From: Betaproteobacteria bacterium UBA5582
GTDB lineage: Bacteria > Pseudomonadota > Gammaproteobacteria > Burkholderiales > Rhodocyclaceae
Direction of reading: 5' to 3'
Assembly: GCA_002425245.1 (NCBI GenBank)
Contig: DILW01000148.1
Span: forward strand, 1 to 64,000
Length of the DNA stretch: 64,000 bases
The position numbers and the translations under genes are program-made. The notes under the pieces were generated by a model, which was not told the DNA's origin, did no database searches, and saw only the letters and a program-made list of their open reading frames with translations. The stretch's first letter is position 1, and each line of letters opens with the position of its first letter. This document shows, one piece after another, positions 52,552-61,216 of this stretch.

Positions 52552-54272
52552 ACGTCGCAACGCCTGTGGAAACCCTCGTCACGGATCACCTCGACCTGTG
52601 GACCACCGCCCTCAAACGCAAATCCGCCGCCGGCCGGGGCTCGTCCAGCAAGGTCGAGCTGTACGGCATCAAGAAGCTGCGCGAGTTGATTCTGGAACTG
52701 GCCGTGCGCGGCCTGCTGGTGCCGCAGGATCCGAACGACGAGCCTGCCAGCGAACTGCTCAAGAAGATTGACGCTGAGAAGGCGAGACTGGTGAAGGAAG
52801 GCAAGATTAGGAAGGACAAGCCTCTCCCTCCGATAGCAGCTGGTGAAGCGCCTTTTGCTATTCCTGCTGGCTGGGCGCTCGCTCGCCTAGCCGATGTCAT
52901 CAACGTATTGAACGGACGCGCTTACAAGAAGCACGAAATGCTCTCCGAAGGCACGCCAATCCTCCGGGTTGGAAATTTGTTCACCTCTAACGAATGGTAC
53001 TTTTCTGACCTTGAACTGGAGCCGGAGAAGTACATCGATGACGGCGATTTGATCTACGCATGGTCTGCCTCATTTGGCCCATTCATTTGGCAAGGTGGAA
53101 AAGTCATCTACCACTACCACATATGGAAGATGGAGTTCTTCAGCAAGGCTGACGTCGACAAGTTCTACTTCAGACATTACTTGCAAGTCATATCTGCATC
53201 GATCAAGGCATCTGGCAACGGCATCGCCATGATTCATATGACGAAAGTACGAATGGAAAAGCTGGTATTGCCCATACCGCCCTTAGAGGAACAACGCCGC
53301 ATCGTCGCCAAAGTCGACGAACTGATGGCGCTGTGTGACCAGCTTGAGCAAGAAACCGACGCCAGCCTCGGCGCCCATCAAACGCTGGTGGAAACCCTGC
53401 TGAGCGCCCTGACCAGCGCCGCCGATCATGCGCAATTCGCCAGCGCCTGGCAGCGCATCGCCGGCCACTTCGACACGCTGTTCACCACCGAAGAGAGCAT
53501 AGCCCAGCTCAAGCAAACCATCCTGCAACTGGCGGTGATGGGCAAGCTCGTTCCACAAGACCCGAACGAAGAACCCGCCAGCGAACTGCTCAAAAAGATC
53601 GAAGCCGAGAAGGCGAAGCTGGTGAAGGAAGGCAAGGCCAAGAAAGAGAGGCTTCTGCCACCAGTTGGGGATGCTGATGCGCCATATAGACTTCCGCAAG
53701 GGTGGGCGTGGATCAGATTGGGTCAGTGCGGAGTATGTTCAACGGGCAAGACGCCAAGTACCAACGAACCAAAATACTATGATGGAGATATTCCATTTAT
53801 CGGGCCTGGACAAATATCGATTGACGGAGAGTTGTCTGCACCCGAGAAGTTTGTTTCTGAGGCAGGGTTAGAAGAGAGCACTGAAGCGAAACCCAATGAC
53901 ATTTTTATGGTTTGTATTGGCGGGTCAATCGGAAAGGCAGCCATCGCAGACAAGCGACTGGCGTTCAATCAACAAATAAATGCGATACGCCCAATTCAGA
54001 TCTCTTCTAAGTACCTCTATGTGGCAGTTTCCTCGAAACATTTCACCGACGGAGTGATTGCATACGCTACAGGCTCGGCCACGCCAATTATCAATCGATC
54101 CAAATGGGAAGAGCTTCCGGTCCCAATTTGCTCGATCCAAGAGCAAATTCGCATCGTCGCCAAAGTCGACGAACTGATGGCCCTGTGCGACCAACTCAAG
54201 TCCCGCCTCGCCGACGCCCAAATCACCCGGCTCCACCTCGCCGACGCCCTCGTCGAGCGGGCTATCTGCTGA
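52548..54272 (+). CDS. hsdS: Type I restriction-modification specificity subunit S
   Basis: A 574-aa subunit with two target-recognition domains (about residues 100-245 and 380-530) embedded in repeated conserved regions. PQDPNDEPASELLKKIDAEK occurs near the start and PQDPNEEPASELLKKIEAEK in the centre; VAKVDELMALCDQL closes both halves. The recognition domains are more AT-rich than the conserved parts, typical of domain exchange. ATG overlaps the preceding stop. Confidence 0.94.
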   Translation: MNVATPVETLVTDHLDLWTTALKRKSAAGRGSSSKVELYGIKKLRELILELAVRGLLVPQDPNDEPASELLKKIDAEKARLVKEGKIRKDKPLPPIAAGEAPFAIPAGWALARLADVINVLNGRAYKKHEMLSEGTPILRVGNLFTSNEWYFSDLELEPEKYIDDGDLIYAWSASFGPFIWQGGKVIYHYHIWKMEFFSKADVDKFYFRHYLQVISASIKASGNGIAMIHMTKVRMEKLVLPIPPLEEQRRIVAKVDELMALCDQLEQETDASLGAHQTLVETLLSALTSAADHAQFASAWQRIAGHFDTLFTTEESIAQLKQTILQLAVMGKLVPQDPNEEPASELLKKIEAEKAKLVKEGKAKKERLLPPVGDADAPYRLPQGWAWIRLGQCGVCSTGKTPSTNEPKYYDGDIPFIGPGQISIDGELSAPEKFVSEAGLEESTEAKPNDIFMVCIGGSIGKAAIADKRLAFNQQINAIRPIQISSKYLYVAVSSKHFTDGVIAYATGSATPIINRSKWEELPVPICSIQEQIRIVAKVDELMALCDQLKSRLADAQITRLHLADALVERAIC

Positions 54273-54282
54273 GTGGCAGGAC

Positions 54283-56127
54283 ATGACGCCAGCCCTGCAC
54301 AAAATTTGGTGCGACGAAGACGAGCATTATCGTTACGAGCACTTTGCCGATTTCAACGACTGGCTGGATAGCGAGGAGGGGCAGGCGGCCCGGATTGACT
54401 ATGGCGTTGACGCCTTGCCCCAGCCCAGCAAGGCGCTGTTTGCGGGGGACAGAAACGGCTACGACGAGGCATTCCAGGCGTTTCGCAAAGCCTGTCGTCA
54501 CGAGGTGCTGGGCGAGTCCTGGTTTCAGGAGCAGCTCGGCGATGACCATTGGTTCCTGCGCAATGTGGATCACTTCATTCAGCTAGTCGATCTCATGGTA
54601 GCCGGGGCGGTGGTGCCGTTTGTCGGGGCGGGCATCTCGGCATCGGCGGGGTTTCCAAGCTGGAAGGAGCATCTGCGCCACCAGGGCAAAACAGCGCATA
54701 TCGCTGCGGAACGCATCGAAGAACTGTTGGCTGCCGGCGCTTACGAAACGGTGCTGGAAGAGATCGAGGCTGTTCGGGGGCGCGAGGTGTTCATCAACGA
54801 AATTCGCGATGAATTCTCTCGCAATCCCACGATCCCCGATGTGGTCTGGCGCATCTCCGAGCTGTTCACGGATACGGTGATCACGACCAATTATGATCGC
54901 TTGCTGGAGCAGTCGTTTGAAACTGGCGAGGCCGGCAGGGTGCAGGTGATCAATGGCCTGAATGCGCTGGAGCAGCCCGATCCGAAGAAGATCACGGTCA
55001 TCAAGCTGCACGGGGATATTCGCGAGCCGAAACGCTGCATCCTCAGCAAGAACCAATACGACGAGGCCTATGGCAACGGCAGCCTGAATTTGCACAAGCC
55101 CATCCCCAAGCTGCTTGCCTACCATTACAAGAACAGCAGTCTGCTGTTTTTGGGCTGTAGCCTGAGTAATGACCGAACGGTTCAGGTATTCAGGAAGATC
55201 AGGGAAGACATGGGCGAAGAGGAGGAGATCAAACAGCACTTCGCCATCGAGCAAGCCCCGGAGACCGCTGCGGGGATCGCCCAGCGCAACGCGGAACTGG
55301 CCAAGCTGGGCATCACCCCGATATGGTTCGAAAAAGGGCGGTATGAACTCGTCGAAAACCTGCTCAGCCTGGCCAAGAACGAGCTGCGACACCGGGGTGT
55401 CGCGCCTCAGCCGCTACCGGTGGAAGAACCGTCCATCAAACTGGAGATGGACCTGAGCCATTTCCTCGGCGACTTCATCGACCTGATGCCCTTGCTGCAC
55501 TGGCTGCACCGGGCTGTTCCGCAGTCCGCAACCGGCCAGTATCTTTCCGCCATGCAGCGCGTGTTTCATGGCTATTCCTTTGCGACTCGACAGACCGACG
55601 AGAACCTGAGGATAGCGCTGGATAATCTGCTGCGCGCCTTGTCGAATTCGCCGGAGTTTGATGGCTATGCCCATGGAAAACTTTCAGTGGCCTTCAGGCG
55701 CCTGCAGCAATATCTGAAATCGATTCGCGAACGGAATTATCTGGACGACGATTTTGAGTGGAACATTCACGAACTTTTGACCACGCCTGTGTTGCAGCTT
55801 GAGCCGCTGCTGGCGCACAAAGCTGGCGGGAGCTTTGATTACCACGCCATACGTTTGATTTCCGCTCTGTTGCAGCACGGGAAGCGGCAGCATGGATCGA
55901 AAGAGTCATTCTGCGAATTGCCGAGCGCGGTAAACCATGAGTTTGGCGATTACATTGCCTTGTCACTGGCTACGAATCTGGGTCTCACGGTTCCTGATCG
56001 CCTTGATCAAATCTACACGGGTGACATTCAGAGCCTGTGCGAAGACGCCTGGGAAAACCTGGATAAGCCAATCAGCCTCGGGTTTGTCGAGCGCGTGAAG
56101 TTGAAGGTTGCTTCGTTTTTTAACTAG
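54283..56127 (+). CDS. SIR2-domain protein, probable defence NADase
   Basis: A 614-aa protein. The SIR2 core spans roughly residues 100-350: VPFVGAGISASAGFPSWKEH (GAGIS at 115-119), VITTNYDRLLE (N203) and IKLHGDIREP (H243), then LFLGCSLSNDRTV. N203 and H243 correspond to the NAD-cleaving residues of bacterial defence sirtuins. The helical C-terminal 260 residues match no family I know and may sense the trigger. It starts 10 bp after hsdS with GGCAGGAC before ATG, as fifth gene of the restriction operon. Confidence 0.87.
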   Translation: MTPALHKIWCDEDEHYRYEHFADFNDWLDSEEGQAARIDYGVDALPQPSKALFAGDRNGYDEAFQAFRKACRHEVLGESWFQEQLGDDHWFLRNVDHFIQLVDLMVAGAVVPFVGAGISASAGFPSWKEHLRHQGKTAHIAAERIEELLAAGAYETVLEEIEAVRGREVFINEIRDEFSRNPTIPDVVWRISELFTDTVITTNYDRLLEQSFETGEAGRVQVINGLNALEQPDPKKITVIKLHGDIREPKRCILSKNQYDEAYGNGSLNLHKPIPKLLAYHYKNSSLLFLGCSLSNDRTVQVFRKIREDMGEEEEIKQHFAIEQAPETAAGIAQRNAELAKLGITPIWFEKGRYELVENLLSLAKNELRHRGVAPQPLPVEEPSIKLEMDLSHFLGDFIDLMPLLHWLHRAVPQSATGQYLSAMQRVFHGYSFATRQTDENLRIALDNLLRALSNSPEFDGYAHGKLSVAFRRLQQYLKSIRERNYLDDDFEWNIHELLTTPVLQLEPLLAHKAGGSFDYHAIRLISALLQHGKRQHGSKESFCELPSAVNHEFGDYIALSLATNLGLTVPDRLDQIYTGDIQSLCEDAWENLDKPISLGFVERVKLKVASFFN

Positions 56128-56302
56128 TGGCGAGAGACGATGGCTGTTTGGGATCGATGCCAAGTTTATGTCTGGATTCGATTCCATGTTCGACGTTGGC
56201 GAATCTAATCGCCAACGGCTCCTTCGGCCGAGTTACGGTCAGACCTCGTGGATTTTTCCTATACTGTTGGCTGGAATGTTCCGGCATGAACAGGAAAATT
56301 GC

Positions 56303-56605
56303 ATGGATCGCCTTCTTACCACCCAGGACCTCGCCGATATTACCGGGCTTGCTGTCCAAACTATTTACAACCGCCACAGTATTGGTGGCTCACTCCCGGA
56401 CTGCCTGAATCTGGGTGGGCGCCTACGCTTTCGCCAGAGTGATGTGGATGTTTGGCTGGATGCCCAATACGAAAAACATCAACCCAAGCCTGCTTACATG
56501 GCGTGCTCAGAGTCGCACCCTCGTCGCCCCGGGCGTCCGACCAAAACCGAGCAGGTCGAGCGCCGAACCGGCAAAAAAACTAGTAACCTACGCACCCTCA
56601 ATTAG
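56303..56605 (+). CDS. AlpA-family helix-turn-helix regulator
   Basis: A 100-aa protein with an excisionase/AlpA-like winged helix: LLTTQDLADITGLAVQTIYN, then LGGRLRFRQSDVDVWLDAQY. The arginine- and lysine-rich tail (HPRRPGRPTKTEQVERRTGK) may bind DNA. ATG at 56303 has AGGA at 7-8 nt. In mobile elements such proteins act as excisionases or activate the integrase gene. Confidence 0.82.
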   Translation: MDRLLTTQDLADITGLAVQTIYNRHSIGGSLPDCLNLGGRLRFRQSDVDVWLDAQYEKHQPKPAYMACSESHPRRPGRPTKTEQVERRTGKKTSNLRTLN

Positions 56606-57054
56606 CCCGACGACATCACTGAATAGCACCTGTGACAGATGATGCTGTTGAAATCGATCGTTTACTCGTTGAGTCCATGAAGGTTTCGGGGCGATTCGGT
56701 CCGGTGGATTTGATGCGATTCCGCAGGAGCAAGCACCAGACAGCCGGGGAGCGAGAACGCCCCCCGGCCGAGTTAGAAATGTCCTTTTTTGACAGAAACC
56801 GTCGCCATCAGGCCAACGATTCCGGTCCCAATTTTCCTGCTGCGCTAGTTCCGGTGCCACCCGGAATTTTCGGGTCTCGGGCGCCAACCCGAGATCCGAC
56901 CCAACACTGCAACGGGCCGCCAAGCCCAACACACACTTTCGCAAAACGCTTCCGGCTTTCGGGACAGAAGTGCCAACTCCTGACGCGGTTTCCCGCTCTC
57001 TCACGGTTTCGGTCGTATCACCGATGAGATCAAACCCTACTTGCCGAATCTCCC

Positions 57055-57104
57055 CCTCTCGCAGTCAGCCTGCACCAGTGCCACCTGGTGCAGTCAGCGA
57101 GAGG
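57055..57104. repeat. Long imperfect inverted repeat
   Basis: CCTCTCGC (57055-57062) pairs with GCGAGAGG (57097-57104), and inside it CTGCACCAG (57070-57078) pairs with CTGGTGCAG (57085-57093). Confidence 0.7.
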
Positions 57105-57669
57105 TTCCCCAATTAGGTCGAGGTTACTGCATGACAGTGCGCCACTGTCTCCACAGCCAGGCTAGCCTTCCGGCTTTCCGTAGATTTCAGGAGGGCGATG
57201 TTCCATAGCCCCTTCCTTACTCACCTGCTGCTTCATCAACTACGAACCACGGCTTCACGCCTATGGCCCACCGTCATTCCGCACAGCACCCTTTTGGGTG
57301 CCGTTACACGCTTGAGCTATCCAGAGACCCCCTGTTTCCAGAGGTGCCGGGCAGTCCAGGTTTCCCCTCATGCCCCTGTGCCATCACTGGCGTCGCTTGC
57401 GCGACTGGCTCGTCAATTCGAGCCCACCTCATCAGCCGTCGTGTGCGGCAAAAGTTGCGCCCTTCCGGTACGCCCCATCGGCGGGATTGAACCCGCTTTC
57501 ACGCTCGACCAGGTCACACGGGCATTGCCTCCCGTGCGCCGTTTCATGGTCGCCCAACGTCGTCCGGAATCCCCCGGAGCGGATTGGGTCGAAGGCAGGA
57601 ATTACACCTGCCAGCGCCCAGCGTAGCGCAGCGAGCCTGATTAGAGGCACTGCGCTTCAGCGTTTGCTC

Positions 57670-57729
57670 GGAACAGGATTGGCGATCCTATTCCTGCCGG
57701 TTTGGCGAACCGGCGTGACCTTTCGGTCA
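57670..57729. repeat. Three adjacent hairpins
   Basis: Stem AGGAT/ATCCT (57675-57689, extended by GGAA/TTCC), stem GCCGGTT/AACCGGC (57696-57714) and stem TGACC/GGTCA (57716-57729) follow each other within 60 bp. The first two share the loop TGGCG. Confidence 0.65.
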
Positions 57730-57875
57730 GTGTGTTTTGCAGTTGGCGGCCTGCCCGGTAGGTACTCGTTTTCGTTGTCGTTGAATACCCACTAGGCAAG
57801 CCGCCGGGCATGCGCACTCTCCGGTGATCGCCGGGGTGCTGCCCTGCAAAGGTGTTCTGTCCTATTTTTGTATAG

Positions 57876-57977
57876 GCGGATTTTGGAAATCCGCGCACGT
57901 TCACATAGGAACATCAATACGTGTGGCTTCGCCACACCAAATCACACTGCAACGATGCGGGTTCGTGACGAACCCGC
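57876..57977. repeat. Three short-loop hairpins upstream of the 267-aa gene
   Basis: GCGGATTT/AAATCCGC (57876-57894, loop TGG), GTGTGGC/GCCACAC (57921-57937, loop TTC) and GCGGGTTCG/CGAACCCGC (57957-57977, loop TGA, then six A). All stems are perfect and all loops are 3 nt. Confidence 0.7.
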
Positions 57978-58032
57978 AAAAAAGGGATCTCCCCGCACTA
58001 TACGAAGACATGTTCATCCGTGGAGTACCGTC

Positions 58033-58836
58033 ATGTCCTTGCCCAAACCCGCCTCAACCCCGGTGTCCCCCTCAAAATCAGCGGCGCTTTCACGCGCCCT
58101 CGACTTGGTGACGCGGGGCTACACACGCTACATCACCGGTACCTGTCCCGCTCACAAGGCGATCGGGCTCGCCCAAAAATTCCACGACAAATACGGTGTC
58201 GGGTGCTCACCCGCGCAACGGATAACGCGCAAGCAGAAGGGGCTGGCGAATGCCGCGTTGGTCGTGTATTGGGCGGGGTATGCCGGCTCTCGGGCTGAGC
58301 CCGGTCTCGTGTCGGGGACGGCACCGATACTGGTTCCTGATTTGAGCGCTAACCAGGAATCAACATTGACCCACCAGGCGAACACGGAAAGCGCACTGGC
58401 AGCTTCCTGCAACAGTTCCAAAAAGATTCCTGATTCGGTTCCTGAAGTGGCATGGGCAGTGCTCGTGACCGAAGGTACTGGCCCGGTCACGGAACAGGAA
58501 GCCCTCGTTTCCATATTTGGTCACCGTCGCCTCTTTTGGCTGGGCTACGAGCTGGTGCGTCTACCGAAACGCGGAGGCTCAAGCTGGACGTGGCGACGGA
58601 CGAAGTCGGAGATGGCGGAATGGTATGCCCTGCTTGGCAACCAGCTCGCTCATAGGAAGCAATCTGCGGTCGCCGAAACCCTGAGCCTGATTGCACAGCA
58701 ACCCGGGTTTGCCGGCGTGCGGGGTCAGAGCCGGGAACTGATTCAGTTTGCGCGTGGCCGGGGGTACTCCGGGGAGGTCCCGTTTTTGTTCCACATGCAA
58801 AAGATCGGTCACGGTATCGCATTGAGACTTGCGTGA
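58033..58836 (+). CDS. Hypothetical protein
   Basis: A 267-aa protein I do not recognise. The N-terminal third has ALDLVTRGYTRYITGTCPAH and SPAQRITRKQKGLANAALVV; the C-terminal part is basic and aromatic (SSWTWRRTKSEMAEWYALLG, then a long helix). The middle (residues 95-140) looks disordered. ATG at 58033 has GGAG 7 nt upstream. It follows the hairpin cluster directly and could act on it, for example as a replication initiator; that is speculation. Confidence 0.65.
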   Translation: MSLPKPASTPVSPSKSAALSRALDLVTRGYTRYITGTCPAHKAIGLAQKFHDKYGVGCSPAQRITRKQKGLANAALVVYWAGYAGSRAEPGLVSGTAPILVPDLSANQESTLTHQANTESALAASCNSSKKIPDSVPEVAWAVLVTEGTGPVTEQEALVSIFGHRRLFWLGYELVRLPKRGGSSWTWRRTKSEMAEWYALLGNQLAHRKQSAVAETLSLIAQQPGFAGVRGQSRELIQFARGRGYSGEVPFLFHMQKIGHGIALRLA

Positions 58837-58943
58837 CGCCTGAAGTGCCGGCTGATTTCCTTGACATCCGAATTGCAGAGCGCCTAACCTGCGCCTGTTG
58901 CCCAAACAAAGGCAATCGGGGGTGGAAGCCCGAATGGAGATTG

Positions 58944-58975
58944 ACTGAGCTACTGCGCATGCGCAGTGGCTCAGT
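58944..58975. repeat. 32-bp palindrome
   Basis: ACTGAGC-T-ACTGCGCA and TGCGCAGT-G-GCTCAGT are self-complementary apart from one T/G position that would still pair in RNA. There is no loop, so it more likely works as DNA (protein binding or cruciform) than as a terminator. It lies in the 279-bp gap before the YkgJ-like gene. Confidence 0.65.
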
Positions 58976-59115
58976 TGCGCTTGGCGTCCCAATGGGCGGC
59001 CGGGCGAGGGGAGCCTTCGGGCTCGCCGGTGCTCCATCGGTCTTCCAACCTTCGTTTCGGTCGCCCACCCGATTGGAAGCGGGTGTGGTGATTCATTTCA
59101 TCACTGGAGCTGCTC

Positions 59116-59760
59116 ATGAGCGAACATACCTTATCTCCGGGAAGCAATCCTTCTCTGACATCCGAAAGCGATCTTGATACGTCCTCGGCGGGAGAGCGCC
59201 TTGTGCGCCTGATTTCTGTCGAACCCTGGCTGCATCCGGCAGTCATGGAGGATGAGACCACCAAGATTGTCTCAATGAACGCTAGCTTTCGCGTTCGACA
59301 TAGCCGACTGGAACAACTTGCGGATCGCGTCAATGCTGCCATTGCACCATTGGCGGCATGTCGTAAAGGCTGCCACTACTGTTGCTCGATGGTGACGCTG
59401 ATTTATCGCTTTGAGGCGGTCAGGTTAGCTACCATCACCGGACGGAAGATGGTGGAACTCCCTTACCGGTCTCATGACCAAGTCATTCAAATCAATCGCC
59501 TGCGGCCTCAGCAACAATGCGTGTTCGTGAACGACGGGAACTGCGCTGTCTACGAACATCGTCCGATGATATGTCGTTTGCACCATTCCCTTGCGAATGA
59601 TGCGGAGCCTTGCCGGACGATGGTTCCGGGGCATACCAATGGGGTGATGATGTATGACCCCGATTTCGTCGAGGTACCGTATCACGAACTAGTTCGTGCG
59701 ACGCGACCCCGGGAGCCCTGGGGCGCAATTACTGAGTTTTTCCCGGTTGGGGGAGAGTAG
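59116..59760 (+). CDS. YkgJ-family cysteine cluster protein
   Basis: A 214-aa protein with the metal-binding cluster AACRKGCHYCCSMVTL and later CVFVNDGNCAVYEHRPMICR, giving the CxxxCxxCC...C pattern of YkgJ (zinc or iron chelation). The family's role is unknown. The first 60 residues are polar and variable. ATG at 59116 follows GGAGCTGCTC. Confidence 0.8.
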   Translation: MSEHTLSPGSNPSLTSESDLDTSSAGERLVRLISVEPWLHPAVMEDETTKIVSMNASFRVRHSRLEQLADRVNAAIAPLAACRKGCHYCCSMVTLIYRFEAVRLATITGRKMVELPYRSHDQVIQINRLRPQQQCVFVNDGNCAVYEHRPMICRLHHSLANDAEPCRTMVPGHTNGVMMYDPDFVEVPYHELVRATRPREPWGAITEFFPVGGE

Positions 59761-60076
59761 GGTTTTTGGGACGCCATATCAGCCCGATTGGCTGACTAGT
59801 TGAGGCTCACCGACTGCAAACCGATTTGCAGTCGGTGGCTATTTCAGTAGATCGGAGGGCTTCCGGAGGTTACGCAGAGCGAAATGCATTTTTTGAACTA
59901 TACGGAAAGTTACCTTTCAGTAGAGATTAATCATGCAATACGAATTACTGACCTGCATGCCATCCTGCTGTTTCGGCGGCTATTACGATATAGCTGCTAG
60001 TGCGGAACGGCGATCAAGGATAGAAAGCTTGGGGCCTTCGATTCTGAAACCGTCCTTGCTACGTCTGTGTGAAACC
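59761..60076. other. Gap between the YkgJ-like and integrase genes
   Basis: About 316 bp. Apart from the hairpin at 59808-59837, no gene; a frame starting at 59933 runs into the integrase on the opposite strand and is not called. Confidence 0.55.
59808..59837. terminator. Strong hairpin between convergent genes
   Basis: CACCGACTGCAAA (59808-59820) pairs perfectly with TTTGCAGTCGGTG (59825-59837) across a CCGA loop. It lies between the convergent YkgJ-like and integrase genes. There is no long T-tract, so termination is likely but not certain. Confidence 0.6.
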
Positions 60077-61090
60077 CTATGCCGCTTGTTGTGCCCGGCG
60101 TACCACTTCGACCAGTTCGTTGTCAGTCGGGTTGTAGTAGCGCATCGCCATCTGAATCGTCTTCCAACCCATTATCTTCGCCAGGGTTTGCACCGTCATT
60201 GCCGGGGCAAAACGGGATGCGGCTTCGTGCCGAAGGTCATGAAAGTGCAAGTCGGTGATGTTTGCTGCATTGCAGACACGCTTGAATGCTCTGTCGAGAC
60301 CAGAAGTATCGTGGAAGTTCGGGATGACCTTGCCATTGATATCCCGGGGTAAGTGCCGCAGGGTTTCTACAGCTTTGAGCGTCAATGGCACAGTGCGGGC
60401 GCTGCCATTCTTGGTCATGTTGAGGCGGATGGTTCCCGACTCCAGCTTCACCTGTCGCCATTCCAGCGAGAGAATCTCACCCGCGCGCATTCCTGTCTCG
60501 AGTGCGAGGTCCAGGCATGCTTCCAGCCAGACAGCACTTCTCACGCCTTGAGGGCGATGGATGGCGTTGCGCAATCGGCTTTCTTCGTCCCCTTCCAGTC
60601 GGCGCTCCCGACCTTGACCTGGGGGCGGTTTGCGGACGTTACGCAACTCGTGCTCCAGCGGCATGGACCACTCCTTGATAGCAATCGTGTAGAAGTGCGA
60701 TAGAAGTGCCAATTCGAGGCGCACGCTGTTGGCGCAAACCGATTTCAGGCGCTCATCCCTATACTCAACAAAGTCTTTGGCGCGAAGACTTGCGAGAGGG
60801 CGAAGGGATATGGGGTGGCTCTGTAGTCTTTGAATGCGGTTCTTTTCGGCGACCATGCCACGCTTCGTTGGGGTAATCACCTCGAGATATCGCTGCAGTG
60901 CCTGGCCGAGAGTGGTGCGCTCGACCTCCCGGCGGTCTCGAAAGTAGCCGGAGTCGATATTGGTCTCGATTTCCCTGATCCAGCGCTCGGCATCTGCGCG
61001 AGATTCGAAGGTTTTGGTCTGAGCGGGGTAGCCTTTACGGCGGACGATTGCTTGAAACTGGTAGTCACCGCGTTCGGTGATGGTTGCCAT
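60077..61090 (-). CDS. int: Tyrosine integrase of the island
   Basis: A 337-aa phage-type integrase. The N-terminal arm-binding part is MATITERGDYQFQAIVRRKG with FESRADAERWIREIETNID; the catalytic Arg is in ALETGMRAGEILSLEWRQVK, then FHDLRHEAASRF (His-x-x-Arg), W/H box in IMGWKTIQ and Tyr in MAMRYYNPT. ATG at 61090 has GGAGTCAGCG upstream; a longer frame to 61135 lacks this. It lies 126 bp from the right attachment site. Confidence 0.92.
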   Translation of the reverse strand: MATITERGDYQFQAIVRRKGYPAQTKTFESRADAERWIREIETNIDSGYFRDRREVERTTLGQALQRYLEVITPTKRGMVAEKNRIQRLQSHPISLRPLASLRAKDFVEYRDERLKSVCANSVRLELALLSHFYTIAIKEWSMPLEHELRNVRKPPPGQGRERRLEGDEESRLRNAIHRPQGVRSAVWLEACLDLALETGMRAGEILSLEWRQVKLESGTIRLNMTKNGSARTVPLTLKAVETLRHLPRDINGKVIPNFHDTSGLDRAFKRVCNAANITDLHFHDLRHEAASRFAPAMTVQTLAKIMGWKTIQMAMRYYNPTDNELVEVVRRAQQAA

Positions 61091-61144
61091 CGCTGACTCC
61101 TGAAAAAAGAGTATAGCGACGCCGCAGCAAATCACGCGCGGAAG

Positions 61145-61166
61145 TGCAGCAAAAATGCAGCAAAAA
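61145..61166 (+). repeat. Tandem TGCAGCAAAA repeats, candidate integrase arm sites (right)
   Basis: TGCAGCAAAAA occurs at 61145 and 61156, 11 bp apart, with further CAGCAAA copies at 61133 and 61177. The same motif and spacing occur near the left attachment site (33503 and 33514). Confidence 0.4.
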
Positions 61167-61180
61167 AGCCTTCAGACAGC

Positions 61181-61204
61181 AAAAAGCCCGCTTGAGGGCG
61201 GGCT
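61181..61204 (-). terminator. Terminator downstream of tRNA-Lys(CTT)
   Basis: On the minus strand AGCCCGC, a 6-nt loop and GCGGGCT are followed by TTTT. It terminates tRNA transcription before the island integrase region. Confidence 0.8.
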
Positions 61205-61216
61205 AAGTGCTTGTTT

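Larger units (their letters stand above)
56606..58032. other. Structured non-coding stretch with many hairpins
   Basis: Over 1.4 kb with no gene I can support. Open frames at 56632-57027 and 57198-57626 show no family resemblance. Instead there are at least seven inverted repeats: a long one at 57055-57104 and a cluster at 57670-57977. The plus strand is pyrimidine-rich from 57180 to 57560. It may be a structured RNA, a replication or transfer region, or the remnant of an intron or transposon. Confidence 0.55.

Noticed and set aside
57198..57626. 142-codon open frame in the hairpin region
   Set aside because: Composition follows the pyrimidine-rich bias of the strand, with no domain; the region looks structured rather than coding.
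57040..57660. Possible group II intron fragment on the minus strand
   Set aside because: A GTGTG-like start and some helices are suggestive, but I find neither a convincing domain V nor any reverse transcriptase gene, so it is not called; only a covariance-model scan could decide.
59933..60352. Open frame between the hairpin and the integrase
   Set aside because: Two thirds of it is antisense to the integrase C-terminus, and the remainder has no family features.
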